64,000 bases of DNA from positions 3,100,001-3,164,000 of the forward strand of contig OY754330.1 in assembly GCA_963573305.1 (NCBI GenBank), written 5' to 3'. Below, one piece after another: positions 10,731 to 23,640 of the stretch (position 1 is the first letter of the stretch; every line of letters starts with the position of its first letter). Made by a program: the position numbers and the translations under genes. Source of the stretch: Pyrrhosoma nymphula. Lineage: Eukaryota > Arthropoda > Insecta > Odonata > Coenagrionidae. The notes beneath the pieces are model-generated. The model did no database searches. It was not told where the DNA came from and saw nothing but the letters and a program-made list of their open reading frames with translations.

Positions 10731-12390
10731 GGGGCAGAGGTTTGGTGACTGAAGAAATTATCTCCTTCTGAAATCGTATAATTTGCTAATCTTATCGCCA
10801 CTCAATTCCGTTCCTAGTATTTGAAATTTCTATCTCGCTTTATTTTGGGATAGATTTTTAGACGCCTATAAATTAATCGAGGCTTTCATCTTGAAGAATA
10901 TATTCCTAAAGCATATTATACGAAATACTTAAGCTCTCTCTCCTATGATTGCCGTTTCAAGTTCCTGTGTACAGTCATGCAATTCTCATATCACGCTTCA
11001 CGTTTGGTTTACGTACCTCTACTATGGTGCTAGATGTAGGAGGGACATATTTTGCGTCTATATATCTATGTATGCATGACTTATTTCTCTGAAAATGCTA
11101 TTCCCGTATCCTCATATGAAGACGCAACTGTGGTTTCTATCAACAGGGTAGCCCTTGAAATTTGGAAAAGTGCTGTTCTTTCACCGAAAGCCCATTCGTG
11201 CATTTGCTTTGTGGAAACACCGCTTCAGAAAACCCTCCGGTTTTTTCTTCCCGTTGTTTCCGTAACGTCTTTCATGATGCTCCACATTAGATGGGCGCAA
11301 AATGTATTGGTCGTCCGCCGCAGCGATAGCTTTCAAACTGCTGACCAACGGTTGAGCATATGGATAAACGCTCGGGTCCATCGTTCCTACGTAATGCCGG
11401 AAAATGATGTCATCGGCGAATGAGTGTTTCGACGTTGGGGAAGTTGAAATGTTTTGGTGTCCAGCAAAATGATTTCTTATATCGCGGAGGAGAGCGTTTC
11501 CCATCGAGAGTTATCTGGAACAAGATCAGGACCAATGCGCCTGTGTGTCGTTTGCCTCGAGAAATATAAGCCCTCTCTCTCATCTGTTCAGCAGCATCTT
11601 CCATTAGTGTCCTGCCCCGGTCTCCTGCCGTCCCTGTCCCTCCTCCCCTCCCCTCCCATACCCCTTTGCCCCCACCGCGGTGGAGGGGTTTGCTATGTGG
11701 GCGGATGGGTGGGCTTACACCTCGGGGTCCTCCCATCATGTCCTCACTCTCGAGAGGAGACGTTTAAGCCACTTATCTATATCCCTCTCCTCTCGACCAC
11801 ACGTCCTCCTTCCCTTGTATGCACCCCCTCCTCCCCACTCTCCCCTTAGCGCCCTTTTAAGGGGGTGGGTGGGACCCCCACGGGCCGATCCCCCCCCTTG
11901 CACTCTTGGCCCCTTACTTTCGTCCCCTTTCATTGTATGATTGCCCCAATTTCGGTGACTCTTCATCCCTCCTTGCGGTTCGGTCAACCCTCCTTTCCAT
12001 TCTGATCACCTCTCCCTCCTCCTCCCACTAAGGGTTTCACTCCATCTCGAGGTGGCCAGATTCGGGCCCCTCGTACCCTTCTACGCCTCCCTCTCATTGT
12101 GACTCCTCTCGAAGGAGTTATCGACAGAAATTATGTCGCTGGGCTCCCCATCCCCCCCCCCCGGACGCCCCGTCGTGGGACTGCCGCCGCCACTGTGTGT
12201 CAGGGAGGATTGTCCCCCTCCGTGTAATTGCGAGGAAGAGGTAGTGCGAAGGTTTTTGGCGGCTGGTGGCGATGCAATCAAATTGAGTACCTACAACAAA
12301 CATTCCTTTTTGAGGTAGTTTGAGCGAGATATAATTCCCACTGAGTCATAACGGAGACCATATTCGAATTTTATTTTTTTAATTTCAGCG
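10730..12390. other. No gene recognised; pyrimidine-rich tract at 11,615-12,100
   Basis: Overlapping open frames at 11,052-11,423 (plus, 123 codons) and 11,181-11,504 (minus, 107 codons) match no family I know. From 11,615 to 12,100 the plus strand is strongly C/T-rich with little G in places, like the tracts at 5.4, 23.0 and 30.0 kb. Confidence 0.35.
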
Positions 12391-12397
12391 TCTGTAA

Positions 12398-12613
12398 AGG
12401 CCGCTTTACACGATGAAAGATTTCGTACAAACGAATGTACGTGAGACTGTACGTTTGTGCCAACGAAATTAGAAAAGGTTCTAATTCCCGTGCAGGCATT
12501 GAGACATTCGCACAAGCGTTCATACAATTTGCCGCTTTACACGATACATTTTGCCTCATGCAAGAGTTTACGGAAGAGTTTTTTACAAACAAATGTACCG
12601 TGTAAAACGGCCC
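12398..12613. mobile_element. Short PIF/Harbinger-like MITE with TAA target duplication
   Basis: Terminal inverted repeats AGGCCGCTTTACACG and, read on the other strand, GGGCCGTTTTACACG flank 216 bp. TAA occurs directly outside both ends (12,395-12,397 and 12,614-12,616), the 3-bp duplication typical of PIF/Harbinger. There is no transposase, so it is non-autonomous. The inside repeats the motif TTTACACGAT at about 12,535. Its termini resemble those of the element at 31,807. Confidence 0.7.
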
Positions 12614-12616
12614 TAA

Positions 12617-13300
12617 TAAGTATGAAGTAAATATTGTCACATTATTGGCTCAAAAATATAGTTGTACTAGTCGACCCGTGCGAAGCATTCGCACTGTATC
12701 CTCCTCAAATCCCACTTAATTGAAGTGCACACCGTATAGTTAGTACCGTGTAGTTAGTGCGTCAGAATCCATACGGTACTTATGAGTTGAACTTGTGTAG
12801 ATTTCTTAAAAGTGAATAATCTGATTTGATCGCCGGGTTTGTTTGTCGTAGAGAGCAGAGACGAAGTAAGTTGGTCGTCATGGACTAAGTAAAAACAAAT
12901 GACTGCGAGCGGTTTGGGGAAGTAAATATAAATTCAAGTTTTGATTAATTTAGTTCATTTTATAAATACCTAGATCAGCAGATCGAATACCTTAAATCAA
13001 TATTTTAAGGCGAAATTAAATGTGGATTGAGATAATAGATGCATGAAAATGAAATCTGTTTCATTTCGATATATCTCGATATTCTCGATAGAGGATCGAT
13101 AGGTCGTTGGCGGGATTTAAAAAGTTTTTTTTCAATTAAATTTTTAGAGAAACATCATAAATGTGAGTAATTTGTATATTTTTCCGGTGTAGTGGTTAAG
13201 AAAAGCTTTAAAATGATGCCTCATTTATGAAAATTGATGAAGTATTAAGGAAGTTATGGCGTACCGACAAAAAAAAGGCCTTGAGTAATAATATATATGA
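12617..13300. other. No gene recognised
   Basis: AT-rich. A short direct duplication (CCGTATAGTTAGT, CCGTGTAGTTAGT) occurs at about 12,730-12,761. No coding signal is seen. Confidence 0.35.
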
Positions 13301-13745
13301 TGATGATATTAAAAATATTCTCAGTAATTATATATATCTACTGAAGTATCTAACTTGACTCATTTTTTCACGCCGTACGACGTAAAAGCCTCCAAAACAG
13401 CAGGTTTTTTTTGTGATTCTGTAAAAATTACAGAGGTGAGTAAAAGATTAATTTTTATAAATATTTGATAAAACAAACTACATAACGTTAGTTAGTTGTC
13501 GAAATATAAGTGTTATAAATTCCTAATTTTTTCAATGCTCTCCCTCTGGAGCGTAGAGCCGTCATCTATCCCAGATGTAAAACAGGTTTATATTCTAATG
13601 CAAATTTCTCGAATTGTAGTTCGGTAAGGGGTTGATATTTTGATATCATTGGAAAGATGGGAGTTTTTTTCTTCTTTAAAATGAGGCCAAATTCGTCAAA
13701 TTCTAGGTGAAATGACGTTTCGCTCAAACTGCCTTAACTCGGAAA
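13300..13745 (-). repeat. Dispersed repeat, copy A
   Basis: This segment is the diverged reverse complement of 21,490-21,850. Shared blocks include CTCCCTCTGGAGCG, TTGATATTTTGATATCATTG, AATGAGGCCAAATTCGTCAA and TTGACTCATT. The element itself has no recognisable ends or coding capacity. Homology probably extends further left (to about 13,020) at lower identity. Strand is arbitrary, set opposite to copy B. Confidence 0.8.
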
Positions 13746-14731
13746 GGTTGAGATATATCCGAATGGGCCATGTGCCATTCGGAAAGAAGTTTGTTGAAAT
13801 AGAAAAATAAACTATATTAAGCTTTGATTTGATGACGACGTCGTACATACACAATCATATGGCCGCCAAGTGTGGATAAAAAAATCAAGTATAGCCATTA
13901 GCGTAAAATTGTCGTAGCTCGACGCAAAATTGTGTGAATAGGTCGCCAGTATGTCGATTAAAAAAATCTTAGATATTATTCTACAGCACGAAAGAAACTT
14001 GAAAAATCATTAAGATGAAAAAAAACTGAAAGATTTCAGTTATGAAATAAATGGAAACGTGTGCATTTCTAGGAAAAGGTCCTCATATTTCCAAAATGCC
14101 TTGGAAGTGAATGCCTACGGAGGGAGGTTGCAGTTGCACTACATTACACCTTGACAAAGACTAGGCTCAGATTAAAAACATCTAAATGCCATGGAAACTA
14201 TTAAAAATTAAACATCGTCGGTGGTTATCTTCAAGCATCATGTATGGAAAAGGGAATGAGTTCCATATCGATAAGGCTACTGTGTTGTGTGGCGAATTAG
14301 TTACTTTCGGCAATATGCGAATAATATGAAATAATGCTAGACTAAAGAGGCTGACGTCGCTCTCATCGGAGTAACTACTTCTCTAGTGTAAAGAATTAAA
14401 TATTCGATTGATGTTATGCGGTGAAACTCATGTTTTTCTAAGGGAAGTACATATTACTATCTTTTGTGGATGAAATGTTTAAACGCGAAGGATTGTGCTT
14501 CCTTCACCGTGTTTTTTTAAAAAAATGTTAATCGCCTGAACTAGTTTGCTGGTTAATGCTCCGATCACTTTTATCATAAGCCTGTGCTTGTTTTAGTGAT
14601 ATGGAATTGTCAATTGGTATCATATCGAGAGGTTTCAAGGCGTGGTATAATGGCGCTCCTGTTATTCCGCAAGAAGAAGACGAGGAGAGGGGTTAGGGAA
14701 TCGGGAACACGGTCTAATGGTCGACCATTGA

Positions 14732-14750
14732 CCCCCCCCCCCCCCCCCCC
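14732..14750 (+). repeat. Poly-C homopolymer
   Basis: Nineteen consecutive C residues. Such a run is likely to be length-variable and error-prone in assembly. Confidence 0.95.
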
Positions 14751-16878
14751 ACTCACTTATATTGCCGATGGGAAGAGAGGAGCGGAGAAACTTGCTAATG
14801 ACAGCGTTTCCTGAATCCTTGAGGTTAAGTGGTATCAGGGTCGTGCTCTATACTACTTAACTTTTATCAGCGATTTTATGTTCATGGATACAGGTAATGC
14901 TTTGTCGTGGTCGTGAATGAGGATATTTCTGTCTGATTCTTCTATGTAAATATTTTAAAATAGAAGTTGCACCGTGAAGGCGGTACTCCTGATTTATATA
15001 CGCGTACTTGCCACAGACATCGGTATTTACACTGTTTAACATGCTGCGAGTGTGTGGTCTGCGTGTTGTAATTAAAAACATTGCATGGCGACCGTTTGCT
15101 CAAGTTTGCTTAAGATGATTAAATGGGATAGCGCCGAGATTATTTGCCGTTCCGAACAGTTAATGGGATAGACTGGCAAAGGAAGCCATTGTGATCAGGA
15201 CGACAAAAGAATAATTTTAATCGTGACGCTGGTTTTCATCTCTGCAACTTTTGGAATTCAATTTTAAAGATAATTAGGAATAATAGAACGAATGCTACTC
15301 CTTTCCGATGTCGTGATTCAACTTTCACCCTCCGCCGACCAGTCAGGAGTCACCCGATTGTTGAACCCAGATTTATAAGCTTGCCGTACTTGAATTCAAC
15401 GACATTTACCCGGAATACGACGTATGTACGAGTCGTCCTTCGAAACGTCTACATGCGTTTCAACAAGAAGAATCTAGTTATAGTTGTTAAATTTCGGAAA
15501 TGAAAACATTTACGTCAAATTGGGATAAAACAGTTCAATTTTCATGGAATTGCGTCGTAATACATTTCCTTCCCTTGCCTTCATCCTCTCCGAAATTCTC
15601 GACGACATAGTATTTGACACTCATCCAATCGCGTGCAAATTCTAAACGGGAAATATTCTGATAGAGCACTGTTGTTTGTCGACCAGATTTTTGTCCTGTA
15701 TATATGTGGGAATAAAACGCTCGCTTGCAAATAGTTTTTTTTTGGAATTGATGCCTGCAATCCTCTCTTTCTTCTTCATTCCTCTCATTCGACTCCCTCC
15801 CCGTGGTGTGTGCATCGGTCGGCGACACTCGGGCGTGTGTGGGGCCCATTCATGATGACGGCGTCTGGCGGGCGGGATTCGTTTTCAAGTGTCGTGCCGT
15901 CGCAGACGGAAAACATAGGTGTTGGTTGGGAGGATGAGGGGTGATGGCGCATTCCGAGGGGTGGTTGGTCCCCCTCAACACGTACGCCCCAGCCCAGGTG
16001 GTGGTTGGCTTAAATCATTTATGGATAGCAACGCCCTCGGGGGAGAAAGTTGTCCCCCTCTGGAACTCATGGCGCGCGACGTCAGTCGAGGGAAGTCCGG
16101 CGATGTGAACAGGTTTAAGCCTACTTTCTTAAGTGGTATCATCTATAGAGACAAAATGATCTTCGTTCCTATTTTTTATGTAACTGAAAGCTAGTTTTCG
16201 AAAGGTGTACGTCTCGCTATTACGTGGCTGTGAACCGAAAAACCGCCCCTCTTCCCTCTATGCTAGTATTTAAATGATGTGCATTACAGCGGTATTGTAA
16301 AATGTCCTCACTGTCACGATTCCTAGACCCTGAGTTTTCGATCGGATCATCCTCGATGCAACCGGACTCCATCGTCCACGAATCTTTTACGTATCCGGCG
16401 TCGAAACCATCCCGGCTCGACTCTCGACTAAAACCCTTTTCACGGGTGTACCTTTTTTTTCTAGTGCGCCTCTCTTACCTCTCTTTGTTGTATGCGCTCG
16501 AAGGGGGTTGGGGGGAGGGATGGGGGAGTTAGGTGTGGAAGATCCAGCAGCAGCAGTGGCTCCTCACCGCTGGAGAGAGAGGATTGAATTGAACGTGTGC
16601 ACGTGCCGTCGTGTCTGCCTTAGCGCTCTGGAGGGGCGGGGCAAACTCGGGAGGGTTACGTACAGACTGGGAATATTTTTTGGACGGAGTGATTGCGTGG
16701 AGGAGGAGGGATGATGATGCGTTGATGTTGGACTGCCCTTGAATGTGGTTGGTTCCAAGCCAAAGGCATTTCCAAGTTCGAGGATCGAGAGACACAATTG
16801 AGTGAATTCTACGATAACTGGCGTATGTTATAATGTGTCTTCCTCCGCGCTAAACAGTACCGTGAAACGGTACGGTAC

Positions 16879-16957
16879 TTTGAACATTATATTATATTTT
16901 TTTACCTATTAATTTGAACATTTGAACATTTTAATTTTATTAACATTTGAACATATT
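16879..16957 (+). repeat. Short interspersed direct repeats of (A/T)TTGAACATT
   Basis: The unit TTTGAACATT or close variants occurs four times within about 80 bp of AT-rich DNA. It may be replication slippage; no known element is indicated. Confidence 0.55.
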
Positions 16958-19900
16958 ATATTATTATACCTATTTTATGCAATATTATACATGCAATTAA
17001 CAAAAAAACAATTTTTACAATAAAGTTGTCGTCTTTATTAAGGAAACATTTACATAGAAATATCATACACTTAGGGTACTATTATAAGCACTTTAATTAG
17101 TTTGTTAAAGTAGCCTCGAAAACTGCCGAAGTTACCCTTAATGTCAATTTAACGCCATTTTACGGTAATTAAATTTCTTTTTACTTTGCGTACCTCTTAC
17201 GCCATCCATATCGCCATACGCCATCGACGCGTCATTTTCGTGTAATAATTTAAATTAAGAGTAAGCTCTTATCCGACGCTATTTGGACGAGAACGTAGTT
17301 TTTTTAATTAGTTTAATGGGCCTGATCAGAGACATTTTTTTTGTCACAAGTCTGTGGAAAAGGGCAAAGTCCAGTATTGGCTTGTGGCAAAGAAATTACT
17401 GTTAGTGCGGCGTTTCTCTCGGGTTAGTTGGTTTGGTTGCATTTGTTTTATCGGAGAGCCTTCCCCGCTGTCCACCGCGTTATTAAAGAGGAGATGCGTT
17501 GGGAAGAGGAAGGAGTGTGCGTAGTCTGAAATTTATAGTTCAAAAGGGAAAGAGTGGAAAACATAATATTTATTCATGTCAGTTCACAATACCGATTCGT
17601 CTTTTATGGGTGAAAATTGAACTCTTTTTCTACCGTTGTAGTTTCCAATAGACCTCGTCCAATCATTACCGCGGTAAATAGTAAACTATTCTATCAATGT
17701 TTTGATCGATTTAAAAAATAGTTTGCCATTTTGTTGTCTCTGTCACGACCCGTGTATTGTCTTATTCTTTCTTCAATGTTAAAATCTTCGTAAAACTTAC
17801 TATTTATGTGCATATTCCTGTTTCCATTACTGTTGTGTATATACGAGTGCCCAGTGGGACGGAGCGTTGAATTTCCCTGCGAATGGCGTCGCGTACATGT
17901 TAATATCGCAATTTCTTTTAACGTTTTCATCTCAGAGAATCGAGCAGGAAGTTTCCTTGCAAATATTTGCAATCCATATTCCGCAATTCGTTGCCACTTG
18001 CGCTTGAAGGATGTGGTGAGACGTGGTGACATGCTTTTTAAACAAAATTAACTTCCGCGTATGGACATTCCTAGCGAGGTTATGGAGCTCGTCATTTTGA
18101 AGATCCTGAAATGAAATATTCTCTATCGCCTAGCTCTGAAATCGATTTAAGAATTCAACAAGGTGGAATTGAGGTTGGGGTGTTATATTTTTGAAGATTG
18201 TGCTACGTGTGAGGTCCTCATGCTTATTGGCATAGTTGGATAATTGACATTAAATAGTTGCTTGGTGAATAGTAGAGCTACATTTAATTGGTTTAGCAGC
18301 GTTTGTTCGCCGGTGTATTATGCAGAGGCACTTGGCTCGAATTCCGTTGATTTCTTTGACGAATGCCGTCAAAATAGGAACTGTAAATTATAGTTTTGAT
18401 ATTCGATGGCAATTCAGGGAAAGGAACCTGAAGAATTAATCCCTAGTATGTGTGGTTTTTCTTAGGATTAGGTATTACATATTCCCCCTTTAGCTAACAT
18501 CTTACGCACGTGTAGTATAATTTATCGTATCGTTAATTACCATTTCCTCCTGCTTTTGGGCAAAGATGTTAACTGTTGCAGATTCTATTTCAAACTTTCC
18601 GTTTAATACTACATGCTGACATTTTTTGAACTCTCCCTTTGTCTCGTATTTTACAAAAGAAATGCGTCTCAACCTTAACGTGGGATTAAATAAATTCTAA
18701 AACATCCTTAGTGGTATTTTCATTAATTTTAGTAGTATCTATTCTTAGTTCACCATTTATTGCCCTACGTAAACGAGTCATGTCTAAATATTCCATTCTT
18801 ATTTATGAACTGATGCTAATAAATGACACCTCCTGTTCAATGTTAGGGCGTTGACGTGTGGATGTTGGTGATTTTTAAATTAAAATTTGAGTATTGGTGA
18901 AGTGGTTGGGGGTATCGAGTGGAGTGGGGAGAGCTGCATTAAACCTACTTACGGATTGATAATGACAGATGATGACGTCGTGAAACACTTTTATATGAAC
19001 AATGACTGATTTTTATTTGACTGTATAACATTCTGCCCAACCCGATCGTCATATTGATATCTTGGAAACATGAACTAATACGCATCACAATCAGTTTTGA
19101 AAGTCCGCTAACTTGCATGTTTAATATATATATTTGGACGGGGTTCGGGACTAAGAAAATGTCAAGATAATTTCAGACGGCAGACCCGATTCTCCACCAC
19201 GAGTATTATTCTAACGAGCTGCACTCTTGAGCCAATTCGGTATTAAATCAATGATCGCTTTTAAGCGTGTTCGATTCTTCGCCTGAAAACGCCACAGCAG
19301 GCTCTTTCGTCACACAAGTGTAGGCACAGGGTGAGGACAAACTTGTTTCCATTTTCACTGTAAAATGGACTGTAAATTGAACTCGTCGAGGCTTTCAAGG
19401 AACTCGAAGAAACCTTCAATTTTGTGATATATATTTGAGGAACATTCATTACTGAATTTGCTAATTTTGATGATATATTTTCCTCGTATGCAATATTGGC
19501 TTGAAATCCGATGCGGGGAATTCCCTAGACGGGTCCACAGTTCAATTCGTTACCTGCCAATTAAATTATGTAGTTGCAAACTATTCGCATTGAGTTTGAA
19601 CTGAAAAAAACTGCGTTAAACCTGGAATATGTTTTGCGATTTGGTCTCCTTTGTGGTCGTGGTGGTTTGTCCCTTACCATCTTCTAAATGCCCCCTATAT
19701 ATCAGTCGGTGCTACTCTACCGCTTCGTTCACAGTACTTCTCGGACCCCAAGACCACCAAGCTCTGAGGGACCCTTGGTGTTTAGGACTCGTTGGTTTGG
19801 AGAATGAGGTTGGGGACATTTTTGAGATGCCAGGATTGCATCATTGGAGCCCAGCTTGGGCAGAGTTAAGAGAGATGCTGCGGTCAGTTGCACAGAGGAA

Positions 19901-21489
19901 GCGATGACGCTTGACGGTCCATCTCCATCCTCTCGCAACGCAACGAATGGAAGCTAAGGGTGCGATGCGCGCGCGCGCGGTGATTATTGCGGACGCGGGC
20001 TCATCTTTTCCAGCGCCGTGTCATATTCAACGCGTGCCCTCTCTCTCTCCCCCCCCCTCCTTAGCCCACCTCCCTTTGTCCTCCGATCCGGCATCTCTCC
20101 AATTTATTTTTTATTTCGCCACCCGCCCAAGTGGTGTTGCGCTTGTCCCCGGTGGTCTCAAACAGACAGACGAACGACGCGATCCGCTCGAGGTGAAGGC
20201 CTGAAAATAACATCGTTACGCCCTGAAACACTCTCCTCGTTCTTCCTCCCATCTTAATGCTCAGTATTTGAAATCCATTTGAGGGTATGTGTAGATATTT
20301 ATCCTGAAAGAACTGGTATTCAAGAAGTCTCCCTCTTCCCATCTTTTTAAACTCAAAATTTGGTGACGTTTGAGATAGTCCCTCTCAAGTTTCTCGCGAG
20401 ACACACTTATTACTAACGTGGAGAAATGAGTACTTCCACGTACGTCTTTGATGCGGTGTCGAGCGACCTGAAATACTAAGAATGATTGCATTTTTTCGTG
20501 AAAATGGCGAAGGACTTTTATATTGGACAGAGCCGTGCTAAAATTGGATTGAAAGTATCTAGATGATCGATCCTGATATTTCTTATTCGTTAATGTTTGG
20601 ATGTTTGCTCGTTTCACAGTAGCGCGTCACTCGTTACATTTTACTGTGCTGAACTAACCATGCGTGCTGGTTTCGTTTCCATATTTGAAGACGGAACGCA
20701 GATTAAATAAAGCATTAAGCCGTAAGTTCACGCCGAAATCAGCGGGCATTGGCGTTGACGAGTAGGGGTACACCCCTTTTCTGAGTATTCAAACTTGCTG
20801 TTTACAGAGAAATTTCAAGTTATTATCAAACTGTCATTGCACCTTCCATTTTCTAATAATTTCTGTAAAATATTGGAATACCTCTTCCAAACACAGTATT
20901 CATGTCTAAGGACTTCTGGGGGATTAGGGATGTCTCCCTTGATTACATTTCCTGATTGTGCTGAAACTAACGTCATAACCTTCCAATAATAATGCCTTGA
21001 TGTATGACGCAAGTTTGATGTTTGGCAATGTTATGGAATGGCCTGCAAGTATTTAGCGCCGTCTATTGAATTCCATTCACTTTCACGAACGGGATTCACT
21101 CGGTTTCAACGGTCGATTTAACGACGAAGGTCAACGAAGTACAATTTAAGTCAAACCGGGAATTATTTGCGGCGGATATTTGAAAATAGAGTCCAAGTTT
21201 AGTATATTTGGCGATTTTCTTTGCGGAAAGAGGAGATTTCCCGAGGAATGAGTTTCGGTGCTCGGTGTAACTTCTTATACGTAGTGCGCCCAAGTTGCTC
21301 TGCTGGAGAATGTGTCCCGTTGCTCCCGTCGGCTGTGTGCTTTGGAGATTTGAAACGGACATCTGCGGAAGTGTGTCGGTGGACTACACGCGTCGCGACT
21401 GCGTGTGTTACCACGGCGACCACTGTTGAGAGTGGTGGTGGCGCGATGTCATACCTGCTTATAAGGTAGTTTGTGAGCGAAATATATAT

Positions 21490-21850
21490 CACTTCACCTA
21501 GAATTTGATGAATTTGACCTCATTTTAAAGAAAAAAACTCACATATTTACAATGATATCAAAATATTAACCCCTTGCCGAACAACTACTTTTCGAGCCAT
21601 TTGCCTCAAAATAGAAGCCTAAAACGAATGTGCGCTCCAGAGGGAGAATGTTGAAAAAGGTTAGGAATTTATAACACTTGGATTTGGTCAAAAAACAAAC
21701 TGCGTGTATAGTGCGTATGTTTTCTCAACTATTTATAAAAAAATAATCCTTTACTCACGGCTGTAATTTTCACAGTATCGCCGTTGTGAAGGCGATTCAA
21801 CCGTACGATGTGAAACAATGAGTCATGTTAGAGACTTGTGCAGGTATATT
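21490..21850 (+). repeat. Dispersed repeat, copy B (inverted relative to 13.3 kb)
   Basis: Reverse-complement match to 13,300-13,745, roughly 75-80% by eye. A smaller fragment related to one end (CTCGCTCAAACT.ACTTAA) reappears at about 21,990-22,020 in the opposite orientation, suggesting nested or repeated insertion. No reading frame or terminal structure identifies the class. Confidence 0.8.
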
Positions 21851-23400
21851 TATTTAATTACTGACAACTTTTATCATATTCAACTATATTATTGAACCAT
21901 TAATATTACATTATTCAATCCACACTTCTTACATACGCTGATTAATTTAAATATAAAATTCGAATGTGGTGTCTATTATGACTATGAGAAATATCTCGCT
22001 CAAACTAACTTAATGGGGAAGGTCATGTCACTCGCTATCCATGTACATGAATAAGGCCGGGAAAAAGTCCTCTTTTTTTCAATCCATCTTTGAGACTTTT
22101 AACGCATGTGTCGGTTTTAAATGACGTCAGGAGTGTGTGTGGGGTGGAAGCACATTGGCCGAATATAGTTGGAAAGCGTTAAATTGGCGGGTGTTTGTTC
22201 GCGAAAAAGCGCCTGTTGGCGGGCATTTTGCGTAAACGAACGGAATGTTCCTCAATTTCACTAATTTATGGAACAAAGGGACACCTGTTTATTGCCTATG
22301 AATGCGAACCATTTACTTGAGACCTATATTGATGAAATTTGGACTTTCGAAAAGGAAAAAAATGCAATTCATAAATTTCCTAGTTTCCCTGGCAACATCG
22401 GCATTTTAAAAGCAATTAGTGTATAATACTATGTCCGAAAAATGTAATTTTTTGGTTATTTAACGTGAAAACGTGACTTTACGTACGATTGACATCGAGA
22501 ACTATGTGGGATAGAAGTCTTTCACTGGTTAAAGCACACGCTCGTGTATTACAAAGCGTTGTGGCTGTAGCGGCGCGGTTGTCTTGTTTCGCCTGTTTTT
22601 GTTTGCTCGTTATGGCTTCGGAAGTTGGAGGAGAGATGAGGTGTGCTACCCGCATTTGTGCAGATGTAAATAAGAATTGAACATATTTGATTACGTAGAA
22701 TGAATCTGTGTATATGATGCATTGTACATGACCGATAAACAATGTTCTACACTGCTATATACCCTGGTGGTGGTTTGCGGTGGCGCTTGGGTTTCTCTTG
22801 ACCCGCGTGAAGTCAGTGTCCATCGTGGGACGGTCCGGCGGGCGACAGTCTTTATCTGTCACGTGCGTTGGCGACGTTGATTTGTTTTTCGAGTGGGCGG
22901 GGCTGCGTGGAGAGAGTGTTCCAACGGGAAAGAATAGAACTGAGAAACCCCCTCTCTCCGAAGGGAGCAGCCAATAGCCTCCTTATCCCGTCTTCCTGTT
23001 GTTCCCTTGTTCCCCAGCGGGAGCTCCCCTCCTCTCACCTCCTCTCCAGTTTTTTTTCTTTTCTCCTTCCCCTCTTCTCTCCACTCCTCCTCCTCCTGCA
23101 GCGAAAGAAGAATGTAGCAGAGGAGGAGGAAGCCTCTACACTCCCCCGCTTCCGCTGTGATCACTTCCCACGCCACGTTCTCTCCCTCCCACATCCCCCA
23201 CCCTTCTCCCCCCTCCCTCTCCTTTATCCAGTTCCGCCCACACACCCCTCCCTCCCCCCTCCTCCTCTTGGACACGTGGCGAACGCGGAATCTGGAGGTT
23301 GACTTCAGGGGAGGATGTTGTGTATGGGTGCTGGTGGCCAAAGGCGTTTTTGTTGCCATACATGTACGAAGTCATCAGTGTCCGGCGAGATGTGCTGGAA
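21851..23400. other. No gene recognised; pyrimidine-rich tract at 22,960-23,270
   Basis: About 300 bp with plus-strand CT and CCTCC runs. The long frames over it, including a 166-codon minus-strand frame at 22,859-23,359, are rich in Glu, Gly and Arg or Pro and Ser only because of composition. Confidence 0.4.
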
Positions 23401-23416
23401 CTGCACTGTCAAAAGT

Positions 23417-23640
23417 GAAAAGTAATCGATACAATACTGTCCACTGCATTTTTTATTTTACCTCTGCATTTTAAATTGACTACACGTATTTCGGCTGTTT
23501 TTTACTTGGACATATTCAGGTACAATCTACCTGTAAACTAATTGTGCCTGAAGATGGCTAACAATTAGTTTTAAAAAAATCTGAAACACGCGTTGTCTAT
23601 TTAAAATAAAATGGACAGTACAATATCGATTACTTTTCAT
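23417..23640. repeat. Inverted repeat enclosing a hammerhead-like motif
   Basis: The arms at 23,417-23,461 and 23,601-23,640 are reverse complements with a few indels (GAAAAGTAATCGATA...ACTGTCCA...TTTATTTTA). The 140-bp loop carries CTGAAGA (23,548-23,554) and GAAAC (23,583-23,587), and AATAAA-type sequence follows. The layout is like those at 7.0 and 39.7-40.2 kb. Confidence 0.75.
23548..23600 (+). ncRNA. Degenerate hammerhead-like motif
   Basis: CTGAAGA-TG then an AT-rich, poorly paired stem, then CTGAAAC and ACGCG. Start and end blocks are conserved with the other copies, but the middle has lost clear stem pairing. It is probably an inactive copy. Confidence 0.25.

Larger units (their letters stand above)
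13746..21489. other. No gene recognised in 7.7 kb
   Basis: Mostly AT-rich single-copy-looking sequence. Items seen: a 19-base C run at 14,732-14,750; a GC-richer stretch at 15,770-16,740 with poor open frames; short tandem ATTTGAACAT units near 16,880-16,955; a possible degenerate GATGATG...GAAAC motif near 18,970; and CT-rich DNA at 20,040-20,100. None amounts to a gene. Confidence 0.35.

Noticed and set aside
11052..11504. Overlapping frames of 123 codons (plus) and 107 codons (minus)
   Set aside because: Neither shows a known motif, splice context or neighbour support; chance frames cannot be excluded, so no gene is called.
15851..15895. Possible Chc exon 1 (a frame reading IRFQ after an in-frame ATG region)
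   Set aside because: Only four residues agree, the following residues do not, and there is no splice donor at the right place.
18960..19010. Another hammerhead-like motif (GATGATGACGTCGTGAAAC)
   Set aside because: The stem would need a one-base loop and CTGANGA is not present, so it is not counted with the better copies.
22859..23359. 166-codon minus-strand open frame
   Set aside because: Rich in Glu, Gly and Arg because the opposite strand is CT-rich; the plus strand is open over the same bases.
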